Shown here: positions 14,060-64,000 of the stretch, one piece after another
Layout of the letters: each line of letters begins with the position of its first letter
Position numbering within the stretch: position 1 is the first letter of the stretch
Assembly (NCBI GenBank): GCA_037013685.1
Contig: CM072884.1
Location: 108,659,548 to 108,723,547, forward strand
Direction of reading: 5' to 3'
Source of the DNA: Acridotheres tristis
Taxonomy: Eukaryota; Chordata; Aves; Passeriformes; Sturnidae
Length of the DNA: 64,000 nt
The notes under the pieces: generated by a model
The model's input: the letters and a program-made list of their open reading frames with translations, nothing else
Databases searched by the model: none
Told to the model about the DNA's origin: nothing
Program-made: the position numbers and the translations under genes

Positions 14060-15100
14060 GGGGGGAATCTCTCTTCTTTGGCTCACATTCGTTTTTGATA
14101 ATAACTTTCTCCAAGCTCAAGAACAGTTCATCCTGACTTGAGGGAAGTTGGGTAGAAAGGAGAGGAATCCTGCATGGATGAACAATACGCTTCTGACAAA
14201 ACTCAGGCATAAAAAGGAAGCATACAGGAGGCAGAAGCAAGGATAGATGATTTTGGGGAAATAGAGAGATCATCCAAGCATCCAGGGATTGAATAAGGAA
14301 AGCCAAAGCCCACATGGATTTGAATTTGGTGAAGGATGTGAATGGCAACCAGAGAGCTTCTGCAAGTGTATCAGCAGCAAAAGGAAGATGAAAGAATATG
14401 CAGGTCTGCTGCTAAATAAGGCAAAGACAAAGGATATGGGAACCAAGGAGGTGCTTCATATTAGCACCTTGGGCTTTACTTATAGGACTCACCTTCAGGG
14501 CCTTTGAGACCAGTTGACAGGTCTGGACCCAGGAAGATTTGCTCTCAAAAGAGGATCAAGTTTGGGAACATTTAGACAAACAAATACCTACAGGTCCATG
14601 GGACCTGCTGGCATATGTCAGTGAGTGCTGAGGAAGCTCATCTTAGTCACTGTGAGACCACTCTCAGTTTTCCTGTTAAGGTCATGGTGGTGGCCTGGAG
14701 TAAAGCAAATTTCACTTCCTGCCCTTAAGAATGACAAGAAGGAAGATCCTGGGAGCTACAGGCCAGTCAGCTTCACCTCCATCCTTGCAAAGGTGATAGA
14801 GCAAATTATCCTGGAAACTGTTTCCAGCACATTCAGGGCAGACAAGTCACTGGAAGTAATCACCATGAATTTATGAAGAAGGACTAATGCTTGATGAACT
14901 GATAGCTGTTTGCAACACAATGAGTAACTTGGTAGAGGGGATGAGAGCCACAAATACTGTTTGTGTTTATTTTAGTAAGGCTTTCCACACTGTCTCCTAT
15001 AATATGCTCAGACAAACTGATGAAATACAGACTGGATAAGTGGTCAGTGTGGTAGATTGAAAACTGGCTCACCCAGGTTCAGAGGATTATGGTCAGCCTC
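14060..15100 (+). mobile_element. CR1-type LINE, 5' part of a split copy (ORF2 remnant)
   Basis: Forward-frame translation, with several frame changes and stops, gives recognisable CR1 ORF2 pieces in the right order. An endonuclease-to-RT linker is seen near 14160-14240 (LLTKLRHKKEAYRR-like). A KAKAH...SSKRKMKE-like block follows near 14300-14400. The RT block with KKEDPGSYRPVSF lies at about 14731-14780, and a VYFSKAFHTVSYN-like block, where the family has the catalytic AFDTV, lies at about 14960-15005. Stops and the Asp-to-His change show it is dead. The left boundary is approximate. The copy is cut at 15100 by the LTR and resumes at 15662. Confidence 0.85.
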
Positions 15101-15661
15101 TGTCATGGTCAAACCCCAGATGGCAACTTCACTACCACACAGCCACTTACTCACTACCTCCTTTCCCCCTGGTGGGAAGGGAAGAAGAATTGGGGAAAAA
15201 AACAAAGGGTAAAACCATGTGGGCTAAGATAAAAACAGGTTATTTAAAGTGAAACAAATTAAAACACAGCAATACTAATGGTACTATTAACAGTAGTAAT
15301 GATTTTAACAAAAAAGAGAAAGGAAAAACCCAAAGAAACACAAGCACTGAACAACACAATTGCTCACCACACACGGAGCAGTCTGAGCAGTGATCAGCCC
15401 CTCCTGGCCAGCTCCTCTGTGTTTATATACTGGACATGCCTTGGGATGGGATGGGATGGGATATCTCTGTGCCCAGTTTGGATCTGCTGTCCCAAGCCTT
15501 CTGGCTCCCTGAGCCCTGGAAAAGTCTTGACTTAGGGCAAGCACCACTCAGTAATTTGGAAATGTCTGTGTGTTTACATTATTCCCACCCTAAATCCAAA
15601 GCACAGCGCTGCACCAACTACTAAGAAGAAAATGAACTCTATTCCAGCCAAAACCAGCACA
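15101..15661 (+). mobile_element. Solo LTR of an avian endogenous retrovirus, inserted in CR1
   Basis: This 561-base block starts TGTCATGGTC and ends CCAGCACA, the TG...CA ends of an LTR. Its order of sequence resembles a widespread bird ERV LTR: an AAACCCCAG-type start, a CCCCCTGGTGGGA-type block, an A-rich segment, a TATA-like TATATAC at about 15425 and a GGGAT run. No gag, pol or env sequence adjoins it, so it is a solo LTR left by recombination between the two LTRs. The flanks (CCTC and TATC) give no clear target duplication, perhaps because of age. It sits inside CR1 ORF2, so it arrived later than CR1. I identify the family type only by memory of similar LTRs. Confidence 0.8.
15443..15462 (+). 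repeat. (GGGAT)4 tandem repeat inside the LTR
   Basis: Four perfect GGGAT units lie just downstream of the TATA-like word of the LTR. It is probably a small expansion of LTR sequence. Confidence 0.9.
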
Positions 15662-16540
15662 TATCACAAAGTCCAGCTGGAGGCCAGCCATGGGTTGAGA
15701 GTGGGACTAGTGCTCTTTAACACCTTGGGTTAATGACCTGTGTTACAGGGTAGAGTGCACCTTCAGCAGGGTTACAGACAGTACCAGACTGGGAAGAGAT
15801 GACACAGTTGTGCTCCTGTTCAGAGGGAGCTGAACAGCCCCTGGTGTCTGACAGAGCCAAGTTCTTTAACTCTGAAGGAACAGCCCAGTGTCCCAGCACG
15901 GGCTGGAGGCTTGGGGGCAGCTTTGCAGGAAAGGTCCTGGGCCATGAGGTGACCATGAGGCAGCAAAGGCAGCCAGTGACATCCTGGGCTGCATAAGGAG
16001 CAGCATGGCCACCAAGTTGAGGAGTGATCTTTCTTCTCTGCTGAGCCTTGGTGAGCTGCATGTGGAGTTCTGGGTCCAGTGCTGAGCTCCCAAGTAGAAT
16101 AGAGTGGGGAGATAGGGGAGCAAGTCCAGTGAAGGACCATGAGGCTGTGTGAAGGACATGAAACATCTCTCATGAAGGGGCTGGAGGCTGAGAGAGCTGG
16201 GATTGTTCATCCTGGAGAAGAGAAGGCTCAGGAGAGTCTTAAGCAAGCTTTACAAATGAACACAGCCAGAATCTTTTTGGTGGCGCCTAGTCAAAGAGGG
16301 AAAAGCAGCAGGCACAAATAGAAAACGCAAAATTCCTATTAAACACGTGAAAATGTATTTATTTCTTTAGTTGTGAAGGTGATTGACCAACGGAGAAGAT
16401 TGCCTCTAGGGTTTGTGGGGCCTGTGTCCTTCGAGGCAGTCAAAACCCAACAGGAGATACCATCCTTGGAATGCTCTAGTTGTCCCTTCCTTAAGAAGAA
16501 GGTTGGGCTAGGTGATCTCCAGAGAGATTGTCTCTTTTTG
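15662..16540 (+). mobile_element. CR1-type LINE, 3' part of the split copy
   Basis: Directly after the LTR the CR1 ORF2 resumes with an AAAGTCCAGCTGGAGGCCAG block (15668-15687). A degraded segment follows, corresponding to the family's QGSVLGP...FNIFINDL region. The expected FADD catalytic box near 15755-15790 is degraded (VTDSTRL-like), so this is not an active polymerase. Later pieces, such as the CTGAGAGAGCTGGGATTGTT block near 16189, GGAGAAGAGAAGGCT and a terminal GGGCTAGGTGATCTCCAGAG at about 16505-16524, follow the CR1 3' order. Part of the region near 16250-16390 is too diverged to assign. The minus-strand open frames here are shadows of this element. Confidence 0.82.
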
Positions 16541-18869
16541 TGCCAACATTGGATACATTGGTTTAGTTATAAAGCGTCCAGTGTCAAGTATGGCTTTCTG
16601 TTTCGAGTTAGAGGGTTTTTCATAAAGTCATGTATCATACAAAATAAATTAGAAGCTTTGTGATTGTTAACAGCATTCAGGGAATCTGTAGGGAGAGTAT
16701 TAAATTTGGTTAGATGAATCATCTGTATAAAATGTCTGTCAAGGTGAATTTAATCCTTTGTGTGTTGCACAACACCTTTGCTCACTTGATTCATGTCAGA
16801 AAAATGCTATTTCCTGTTAAAATACTTAAATTATTGAGAATATTTGTACCAAGTGAAAAATAAAGATGTTTACATCAAGTGAAATATTTTAAGGCACATA
16901 AGTCAGATGCCATAGCAGTAATCACAGTTTAGACACTTGCTTGGCTGTTTGTGTGATAAACTTGGAGGTGCACTAGTTGATCAGAAGTCCCTTTGCCAAG
17001 GGACCTTGGTTTATTTATGGATAAAGAAATACATGGTTTGCAAAACCAGATAGATTCCATCATCAGTGAAGAGGATTTGAGTTACTTAATGTTGTTTTGT
17101 CAGCTTGTCACTTTCATAGGACAGTAAGTACTCCCTACAAAGTAGTTGTAACACGGTGTATTTATTCAGGAGGTTTTGAAATAATGAATGGCTGTTGAAT
17201 TGATTACCCTATGTGGGTTTCAGTAATTTTCCAGTAGTCTTGTCTTGATGTACCTGTCCTTCCCTGTGTGTGTCAAGAAGCTTTTGTTTACAGATGGTGC
17301 AGGAAAGCCACTTGGAGGATAACAAGGTTCCCACTTCAGCTTGTTCACACAGGTGTGTTTTGGTCCATGAGTAAAAAATGTTGAGGACAGAAGTGTTTCA
17401 GTGGGGCAGCCGTGTTCCCAAGAAGTTGAAAGAGTAATTTTCATTCAGAGGGGAGCTGCAGGGAATGTGGAAATGCAGCACTGCTAGGAAATTGCAAAGG
17501 ATAAATGTACTATCTTTCCTAAAGAGGAGATGAGTAGGATGGCCAAGACAGCATAGTAATTTCAGAGATAGGTACTACTTACAAAGGGAAAAAAGCCTCA
17601 CAGTTTGTAGACGGTGTGGAATTTTTATTTGATTTCTATTTGGTTTTATTTCTGCTTAATTTCTAGTAAGAATTTTTCTGTCATATGAAAAAATAGTTTT
17701 TATGAATTAAGAAAGATTTCTTCTGGAAGTAGTAGGTGTATTTTGGCAGTATTTACTCTCAGAAAATATCTTCTTTAAGAAAATGAGGAATTACTTTGTA
17801 GCTGTTTACCATGATATCACATATGACAGAATATATTTGTCACAGGAATAATGACTTTTAGATTTTAATTGCTTTCACATGGCGACTGGGAGGCAGACAC
17901 ACACTCAGTAACAAATTTTGGAATATTGTGATCGTTGCTCAAGAAGCAGAGTCATGTAAGCATGTTAGAGACAGCTGTATTTAAAAATCATGTATAAAAG
18001 TGATGATTTTTCAGGTACTATAAAACTTCTTGAAGACCTTGAAGAAGACAAAAATTTGCAATAAACACAGGGATCTTAGTATTTTTGTGGGTAATTGGAA
18101 CTTACAGCACATGTAGATAGGTAGCTCTCTTTTTCATGTTTATACAAATCTAAACAAATTTTATTTGAACCCTCCCCTTTTTCTCCAGAGCACGTATAAT
18201 CTCTGCTAGAGCCTGTCAGCTCCCAAAGGCCTGGAGCTGTTTGTGCACAGGGGCCTAAGTGGAATTTTTTATTTGGTACAAACTCTCTGGGGAGCTGTTA
18301 CTATGTATTGAGTAGTGTCAGGAGGAAGAATTAAGCACCACAGTGTCAAAATTTCATCTTTTTTTTTTCTCCTCATTTCAGTAAAGAAATAAACATATTC
18401 ACACATTTAAGCACAAAAACTGTTCTTTTGCTTTGAACAGGTGGCCAAGGGACCCTGTGACCAAAGGATGCAACATAAACTGTAAAACCTTGTTTTCCTG
18501 GTTAGGTTTTCTGAGGAGCAGTGGCCACCTGCCCACGTGTGTCTTGTGCAGCCTGCTGTGATGTGGGCTGGGCTCAGGCTTCCACTGGCTCCAGGGCAGC
18601 TCAGGACAGGGCAGTCAGATCCAGCTGGAGGCAGTCTAAATATGCAGTCAAAAACTGGGTGATTCCTCTGAGTAACAAGCAATGAAAAGCAGTCACTGAT
18701 CTCTCATAAGGGATGTCATCTTTTTTCCATAGTTTTTCTTCAGGCTTCCACTAATTAACTACATGGTATAACTTTTTTTTTTCTCTGTAGTGGGATACCC
18801 TCTGATTTCTGCCTAAATACCAACTTTCTAATTAAATGAAAGGTTTATTTTACCTACATTAGCCCTTCT
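16541..18869. other. Intron sequence, no gene found
   Basis: AT-rich unique-looking DNA between two CR1 fragments. No exon, RNA gene or named repeat is recognised. Short T runs occur near 18361 and 18773. Confidence 0.7.
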
Positions 18870-19172
18870 CCATCTAAGAGCTGGAGGGACCTCTGGATAT
18901 CATCCAGTCCAATGCCCTGCCAAGGCAGGGTCACCCAGAGCAGGTGACACAGGAATGTGTCCAGATGGGTCTGGACTATTTCCAGGGAGGGAGATTCCAC
19001 ACCCTCCCTGGGCAGCTGTTCCAGAGCTCTGCCACCCTCCATAGAAAGAAGTTCTTCCTTGGGTTGAGGTGAAACTTCCCCTGTGGTAATTTATGCCCAT
19101 TGTTCCTTGTCCTGTTGCTGGGCACCACTGAAAAGAGTCTGGCACCATCCTATTGGCGCCCACCTTGAAGAT
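18870..19172 (-). mobile_element. CR1-type LINE 3' fragment, reverse orientation
   Basis: Read on the minus strand, the sequence gives a CR1 3' end: a GGTGGGCGCCAATAGGATGG region, then TCTATGGAGGGTGGCAGAGC, then CTGGAACAGCTGCCCAGGGA, then GGCATTGGACTGGATGATAT. The typical terminal octamer repeat is missing at the low-coordinate end, so that end is approximate. It is opposite to KDM6A and to the other CR1 copies in the window. Short minus-strand open frames here come from this element and are not genes. Confidence 0.88.
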
Positions 19173-22100
19173 ATTTATATGTATGGAAAGAAGAACTGGT
19201 GCATTTGCCTGTGTGTGTCACTGGTTAAGGACCTGCATGAAGAAGGCTGGCAGGAGGCTGTGATGTTTTATCCACCTTGTGCTGACCCACAGATGTTGCT
19301 TTCTCTCAGGCAAAATATGACTTTAGAGGTTTCAGTGATGTTTGAGAAGTCATTGCAGGTTTGATAGAAATTTTGGTGGGAGCAGTGTAGACGTAAAGAG
19401 CTTTTACTTGTGTACCAGTATTTTAGTTGTGCTACTGCTGTTGTTAATGGGGGTCCACAAATGAACTTGCCTGGGAAACTGGTCCAGTTTAAAAATTCTT
19501 TTTTTTTTAAATCCTAGATACTAATAATTCAGATCACTCCTGGCATCCAGTTGGCTGTAGTACTCTAAAAATGATTGTGTCAGCACAAGTGAGAGAGGCA
19601 GTGCTAGGGAATGTTTATGAATCAGCTGTGCTGGGAGCTATGGCAAAAACTGTTCCTTTTCATTTTTAATTGCAAGGACCTGGCTGGATGCTGCCTTGAG
19701 ACTGCTTTGAGTTTTTAATGTCTTTTTCTGCTTTCTGACTCTCTAGATGTGCCCATTGAACAGATTTTGATTTGCAAGCATGACTTCTAAGTTAATTCCT
19801 GTGTTTATAAAACACCAGTTTGGGGTCTGTAGCAGGGTCTAACTGTGCAGATAAACGTGTTAATGGTGAAAAACATCTGGACCCAGATGTGGCAGCCACA
19901 CATTGGTAGAGCAAGTCTAAGATGACTGTTTGTGATCTCATTGTGGGGGTGGCCACTTGTTGGCCAGGACAGGTGCATTTTTGTGCCCCTGTATTTGTAG
20001 ATAAGTGTCACTGGTAGGCTGGGCTGATATATTCCTGTGAGACCTGCTGGCTGCAGCCTTGAAAGGTGGAGAAAAAGGCTTTATATGGACTTGGCCTGAA
20101 ATGCCTCAAGAACAGAGCACGTGGAACGCTGGGGATGTGTTTCCATCTTGTGCTTCAGAGAGCCTATAAAGCAGTTACTTGAGTTTCGATAGAAGGCTTG
20201 AGATGGGTGGAGTCTTTCTCACTGGTGAATTTTTTTTCCCTTGATCACTTAAAACAAACAAGACCAAAAAGTCTTTAACATGTTTATTCATACCAGATAC
20301 ATATAAAATGCATACAAGTACATTTTTGCCTTCTGAGTTACCTGTTGACAAAATGTGTATACCACACTCTTTTAGAAAATAAAATTGAAATGTTGGTCAG
20401 CTTTAAATAGTGCATGTAAGTAGCAGAATGCACAATATCAACTTGACAATTTCCTTAAATTACATAAGCGTGGAAAATGAAAACAGGTATTTGAGCCATC
20501 TAGTGGTTGGTATGAAACATTTTAACATTTTTTCATAGTTCATAGAAAATGTAAATTATGTCAGCTTGGAAATAGCATTTCTGATTTATCTGTGTTTTGT
20601 AGCATGGCTGTAGAATGAAAAAAACCCAAGCATTCAACTTCAGATTTAAGGCACAGTCTGTTTGGGCTTGTATCTTTTTTTCACTCAAGATTCTAGAGAA
20701 AAGAGATATCTGATAACATAGAAATTGAATTAGAAGTTAGTAGCCAAAGAAAGCATTTTGCTGGCATGAGATTTTCATAAATTTTGAGAGTTGTTAGAAA
20801 GTTCAAAGAAAGGACTGTAATAAGATAATTTTGTTTTCTGCTTCTCACTGAAAAATGTTTGGAGAGAAAAAGAGGCCTTCAATTCCACCTCAACAGCTAT
20901 TTATAGCAGGGACTAAATTATAGGAGTAATCTTTACTGCAACACAGGGAATCATATTCTTTGGGAGAAACTTGTCAAAACTGTTAGAGGAAATTGGAAAC
21001 AGATTTCTTAAGATGGAGTGTGTTCCTGGTGAACAAGATCTTAGGATTTTAGAAAGGACATTTTGTAGATGAAGATTTGGGTAATGATCCCATTTGGTCC
21101 TGATCTGCATTGAGCTGTGGTGGCATTTCATATTGGCTGTTGCCAGTAGGAACTTGACTGCGTGTTGAATTGATGGCATTCTGCAAAAGTAATGAACTTT
21201 AAGTGTATCTCACCTTGAATTCTTTGTGGGAAAGTACAGCCATACACTGGGACACTGTGTTGTCTTCCAACCCTTGTGAGTCCTGTCCGTGTTCAAATGC
21301 AATTTAAATGATATTTTTTAATCTTAGCTTATTAGATATTAATATTATCCACAAACAGTTGATACACGATGATACATATGGTTAGGACTGTAATATTTCA
21401 GAACAGATAAATTCATGATCCATACAGACATTACAGAATTTTCACCTTTACATTTGAAGTGAAATATTACAGGTACAAATATTAAATCTTGCCCTGTTTT
21501 TTATTGAGAAGAGAGCAGCAGCTTAAGATATTTTCAAGGTCAGTCTCAAAAGACTTAAGGCCAGAGGAGAATGAGAGAAAAGTTGGAAAACCAGGCATAG
21601 AACAAAGGACAGAACAGTGATGGTTTATTTGTAGTGCTATGAGGATCATCTGATAGCTTTATGTGGACTTGATACATAAATTACATTTTGGCAAATCGCT
21701 TGCATTTTGGTTTTGTTGTGCCTTGAAAGTCGGTTGTTGTTAACCCTTAGCATCAGAATATCAGGGAGATTTTTCTGAGTCTCTAACTTTATTGGACTGT
21801 GAATTCTAATAGGTTTCATAAGAGGAAGTCAAATTCTTTGTGAATTGAAGAGTTTTAGTTGTCTGGCACATTTTCGTTTGAATTTTGCAGTGTGGTGATG
21901 AAGGATTTTTGTGATCACTGTTGTTCTCAATCTGTACAATGATCTAATCTTTACTGGGATTTGAAATACCAGAGGGGACACTGGACAGTCCTCTGTCTGA
22001 AAATGAGCTGGCTGGAGGTTAGTGAAGACTCCTGGCAGCCTGTATTTTGTGGGCTTCCATGTTGCACACATGAAAATCTATTTTACTTCTTCATTTAAAA

Positions 22101-23680
22101 TGACTTCTCAGTCAGGGCATTCCATGTGCTCAGCTTTTGAGCCTGACTTCTTGATTTTCTTGTTGCCAGAACACACTTAGAATGTGTGAAAAACACGGAA
22201 TACAGAATTGCAGGTCATTTATCTTTGTGATGTCCATGGTGTGCTTTTGTTCAGTTAAACAGGAATGTGGGTTTACAGTAGAATTAAAGTGTCCTCTTCT
22301 ATTGTTTATGAACTTCTCCCTCCAGTCCTCCTGTTGAGCTCTTCCAATGCTCTGATTGCTGTAGTGTCTGGTCATACCACAGCATTTTCCTGGAAGCTGT
22401 CCATTGCTGAAGCTGTGATCCAGCTGCATTCAGGAAAGGATCTTTGACATTTCCCCTGGTTTTAATTTGCATTTAGAAGATGCAAATGAGGGATAATGAA
22501 ATTGTCATACTGGGTACTGTTTCTGATGAATGCTGCTCTTTGAATTGTCTTCTGGTTACCAGTTAATTTGTAGGAAAAACTTGATTATAAGTTTCATATT
22601 TAGATTTGGTTTAAGTCATAATTAGTATTCCTTTTGTGGAACTCCTTAGAAATTTGACTTTTTAAAGAACTGCATGCAAGTGGCAGAGACGTTATCTTGA
22701 AGTGCAGTCTTTGACAATTGAAATTCCAGCTCTTGTCCACGTGTCAGAGATTTGGGATGCATACCTGGTCTCTCTGAATCAGAATTATATGTGAGAAAAG
22801 CCTAAAAATGTGTCTTTGACAGCATGTACAATGTCTCCTATAAATAATGGAATTGTTCTGCTCAATAAAAAATGTGCTTTGGCATAACTTTGCAGAAGAA
22901 AAAGCAATTAGTTTATTTTTCCTAATTTAGGAATTATGTAATAATTATTTGTGGAACTGGATAGTTAAACATTCATTAAATATTGTTATTAATTTCACCA
23001 TAGAAGTAAGTCATAGTTTATATGAAAAGAAAATGGATGGGAAATGGATTTCCAGAAGGGGAATGTTTTTTGTTGTTTTGGTTTGGTTTTTACCTTTTGC
23101 AAATAGGAGAACAGGAAATAGAAATTGGATTAGTGATGAAGAAATATGATTGTCATAGGTTTGAAGTTGATGGTCTGTATTTTTTGGTATTCAGAAAAGT
23201 GAAATCTCCTTAAGCATATTTTCAGATTTCTTTAATTAGTGTTCTACATTAGACACTGAAATTAGAGCATGTAGCTTTGTTTTCTTTTATGTGAGTATAA
23301 ATTATTGTGACTATGAAATGGTGCTTGGACATAAACTATTTTTTTTCATTATATTAAATTGCCAAAGATTTCCACTCCATCATTTCCTTCCCTGCTGTTG
23401 TACAAGTAGAACAGAGCACATCTGTTTCTCTGACATAAAAGTACTTAAATATTGTGGTTACTCTTCTGCCAAAAAAGACCCTTTTTTTGTGACCATGGAG
23501 AACCGCTGCTTTTTTTTTTTAGTGTCTGCCTATCTTTTTGTTGTTTCTTTTTGGCTCTTCCTGTTCAAGGCGAATTTTAAATATATTTGTCTTATAATGG
23601 AAATAGAATATCAAAGGATGGATAAAATTTTGGAAACTCGCTCTTATCTGGGTTTTAAACATTGTTTCTTTCCTTTACAG
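19173..23680. other. Intron sequence leading to the first KDM6A exon seen
   Basis: No gene or named repeat was recognised. The last 390 bases (23291-23680) are open in the same frame as the exon that follows but translate to low-complexity, Phe/Leu/Cys-rich sequence unlike KDM6A. They end in a normal acceptor (TTTCCTTTACAG), so I treat them as intron. Confidence 0.7.
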
Positions 23681-62380
<38,700 letters not shown>

Positions 62381-64000
62381 GTACAGCTTCTGTTTGCTCC
62401 CAGGGTGCACTCAGGAGCCTTCCTGGGCAAGCCACTGGTGGAAGGCTCTCATTTGTGAAAGCACATTTTCCCTAGAGTTGATGGCATAGATTCAAATAAA
62501 ACATAGGTTAAACCTGCACACTGCTTTATATTGTTGAAAGTCTGAGTGTTAATGAACTCCTTCTAGGGTAAAGGAAATGATCATAAATCAAAGACTGCAG
62601 TTCCATAGTGCTCAGCTGCCTACCTTTGTAGAAAAGTTTTTCACAGGGGAATACTTGTACATCTTTTTGTTGCTTCTTTAATGTGAAATGTTGTGACTTT
62701 GTTTTTCGTGTAAGAGGAATGTGCGTATTTCATGGGAAGCTGAATGTTGTAGTTATTTTTGACATTACATTGTCACCATGATGTAATCATTACCATATTT
62801 TGTTTCCATGTGATCTTTAAGAATTAATATGTAGCACTCAGCACTCCACAGTTACTTCTAGAAAAGTACTATAATGCCAGTAAGAATCCATAGGGATTAA
62901 AGTGTATGAGTAAGCATGTTTTGTGTATGTGTGTTAAAACTTGAAGGTGGAGCATTTTTTTAAAATTTCAGCCTGAATGTCTTTCTTCCAAGACAAACGT
63001 TGTGGATGTAATGAGTTCTATAGCATCTATATAGTTATATATTACCTATCTCATCTATATAGTTATGTACCATAATGGTTTAGTTCATTTTTACCATATG
63101 GGTTATACAATTGATACAATGTTGTTTTCTTCCTCAAAACTGCCTTCATTGCTTGTTTAATTAATATTGCATGTCACTTCAATGCTGAAAAATTGACAGT
63201 GGACTTACATACATAGATACACCACTGTACATAAACTGCATCAGAGGCTGAGATAGTGCTGGACCACTTTGATTATTTTTGATTATTCAAACCTTAAACT
63301 GTGCTATGATTTTCAAAAGTTTCCTCTAAACAAGCAGTACCGTTTTTAAATGTGACAGGGGGATTTGGAGCTTGTGCACCTTACTGCCCCTTGCTTAAAC
63401 TAGAATTCACATTTGTATTTTCTCCGTATAAAAGAAGTTCTTCACTATTGTGCTGTTGTCCATAAAGTGGGCAAGTAATAGATTGCAGTAGGAGCTTGCT
63501 CTTTTCCATGGAGAAAGTATATTTGCAAAGGCAAGGAAAGCTTGTGGTGCCATTTCCTGTGTCCATTGTATTAAGATCTCAGCAGAGTTTCTGAATCTAT
63601 AACATTCTCCCCAGGTACCAGATGAACTCTTGATTTAAAGAATTATTTATCAGTAATTAAGCTCCATAGAGGAATTAAGAAATTATGTATACAGATGTGA
63701 CATGCATCATGTAGTTTGTAATTAACCAAAACATTTTGCCTATAATAGGTAGCAACCCTTCCCTTGTAAAAGACAAGTGAAAACCAGACTAGGAGGAAAC
63801 TTCATCACCGTTGGGATCCTCCAAAGTGGATCCTTTCCAAAATAAAATCTCAGTTACAAGTAAATATAAAAATGGATTATTTTCACCAGTTTTCTTTTGC
63901 ATTGGCTCATAGCTAAGGAGTCATTTAAACATGCAAAAATGTAATTGTAGGTTTGGGAATTTGTAATGAAATGTTTTACTCAGCCCTGAAATCAGCTATG
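62381..64000. other. KDM6A: KDM6A intron, 5' part
   Basis: The donor is GTACAG. Reading through it stays open for 25 codons to a TGA at 62456-62458, and an AATAAA follows at 62495-62500. A 15-base direct repeat lies at 63024-63038 and 63052-63066. The next KDM6A exon is not in the window. Confidence 0.8.
63024..63066. repeat. 15-base direct repeat pair
   Basis: CATCTATATAGTTAT occurs at 63024-63038 and 63052-63066, 28 bases apart, within AT-rich intron. Confidence 0.9.

Noticed and set aside
14625..14876. Separate reverse-transcriptase gene
   Set aside because: It is a short fragment of CR1 ORF2 with stops and frame changes on both sides; it is part of the dead element.
15717..16246. Overlapping minus-strand frames of 117-149 codons
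   Set aside because: They are antisense shadows of the CR1 3' part; the + strand shows clear CR1 order.
18854..19163. Minus-strand frames of 62 and 87 codons as genes
   Set aside because: They translate the CR1 3' end, not a host protein.
23291..23680. In-frame extension of the first KDM6A exon upstream
   Set aside because: The frame is open, but the sequence is T-rich and unlike KDM6A, and a good acceptor (TTTACAG) lies exactly where homology begins.

Overview
The window looks like vertebrate genomic DNA, most likely from a bird. It is AT-rich and has long introns with GT-AG splice sites. It carries several CR1-type LINE fragments, the dominant LINE of birds and other sauropsids, and one solo LTR whose start, end and internal sequence resemble a common avian endogenous-retrovirus LTR. 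The species cannot be named from the sequence. Turtles and crocodilians also carry CR1, so the bird assignment rests on the LTR and on the particular CR1 3' ends.

The only protein-coding gene I can support is the middle of KDM6A (UTX), the H3K27 demethylase subunit of the KMT2C/KMT2D (MLL3/MLL4) complexes, on the + strand. Thirteen exons between 23681 and 62380 join without a frame break into 567 codons. Exons 1-8 of the set (to 57290) encode the tetratricopeptide-repeat (TPR) half. Exons 9-13 (57852-62380) encode the Gln/Asn/Ser/Thr/Pro-rich linker that follows. The exons for the N-terminus lie upstream of this window, and those for the rest of the linker, the JmjC catalytic domain and the zinc-binding module lie downstream.

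Layout: 1-23680 is intron with no exon that I can find. It holds a CR1 copy (about 14060-16540) split by a solo LTR (15101-15661), and an oppositely oriented CR1 3' end (about 18870-19172). From 23681 to 54087 six short TPR exons are spread over 30 kb, separated by introns of 2.7-10.8 kb that carry further CR1 3' fragments. From 56601 to 62380 seven exons sit close together, mostly split by introns of 0.4-2 kb. The last 1.6 kb is intron.

No RNA gene, CRISPR array, operon or second coding gene was recognised, and I found no convincing new biological system. The points most worth checking are the LTR nested in CR1, a run of five phase-0 linker exons that includes a cassette-type exon with a basic nuclear-localisation-like motif, and a stop codon plus AATAAA just inside the final intron that could give a truncated isoform.
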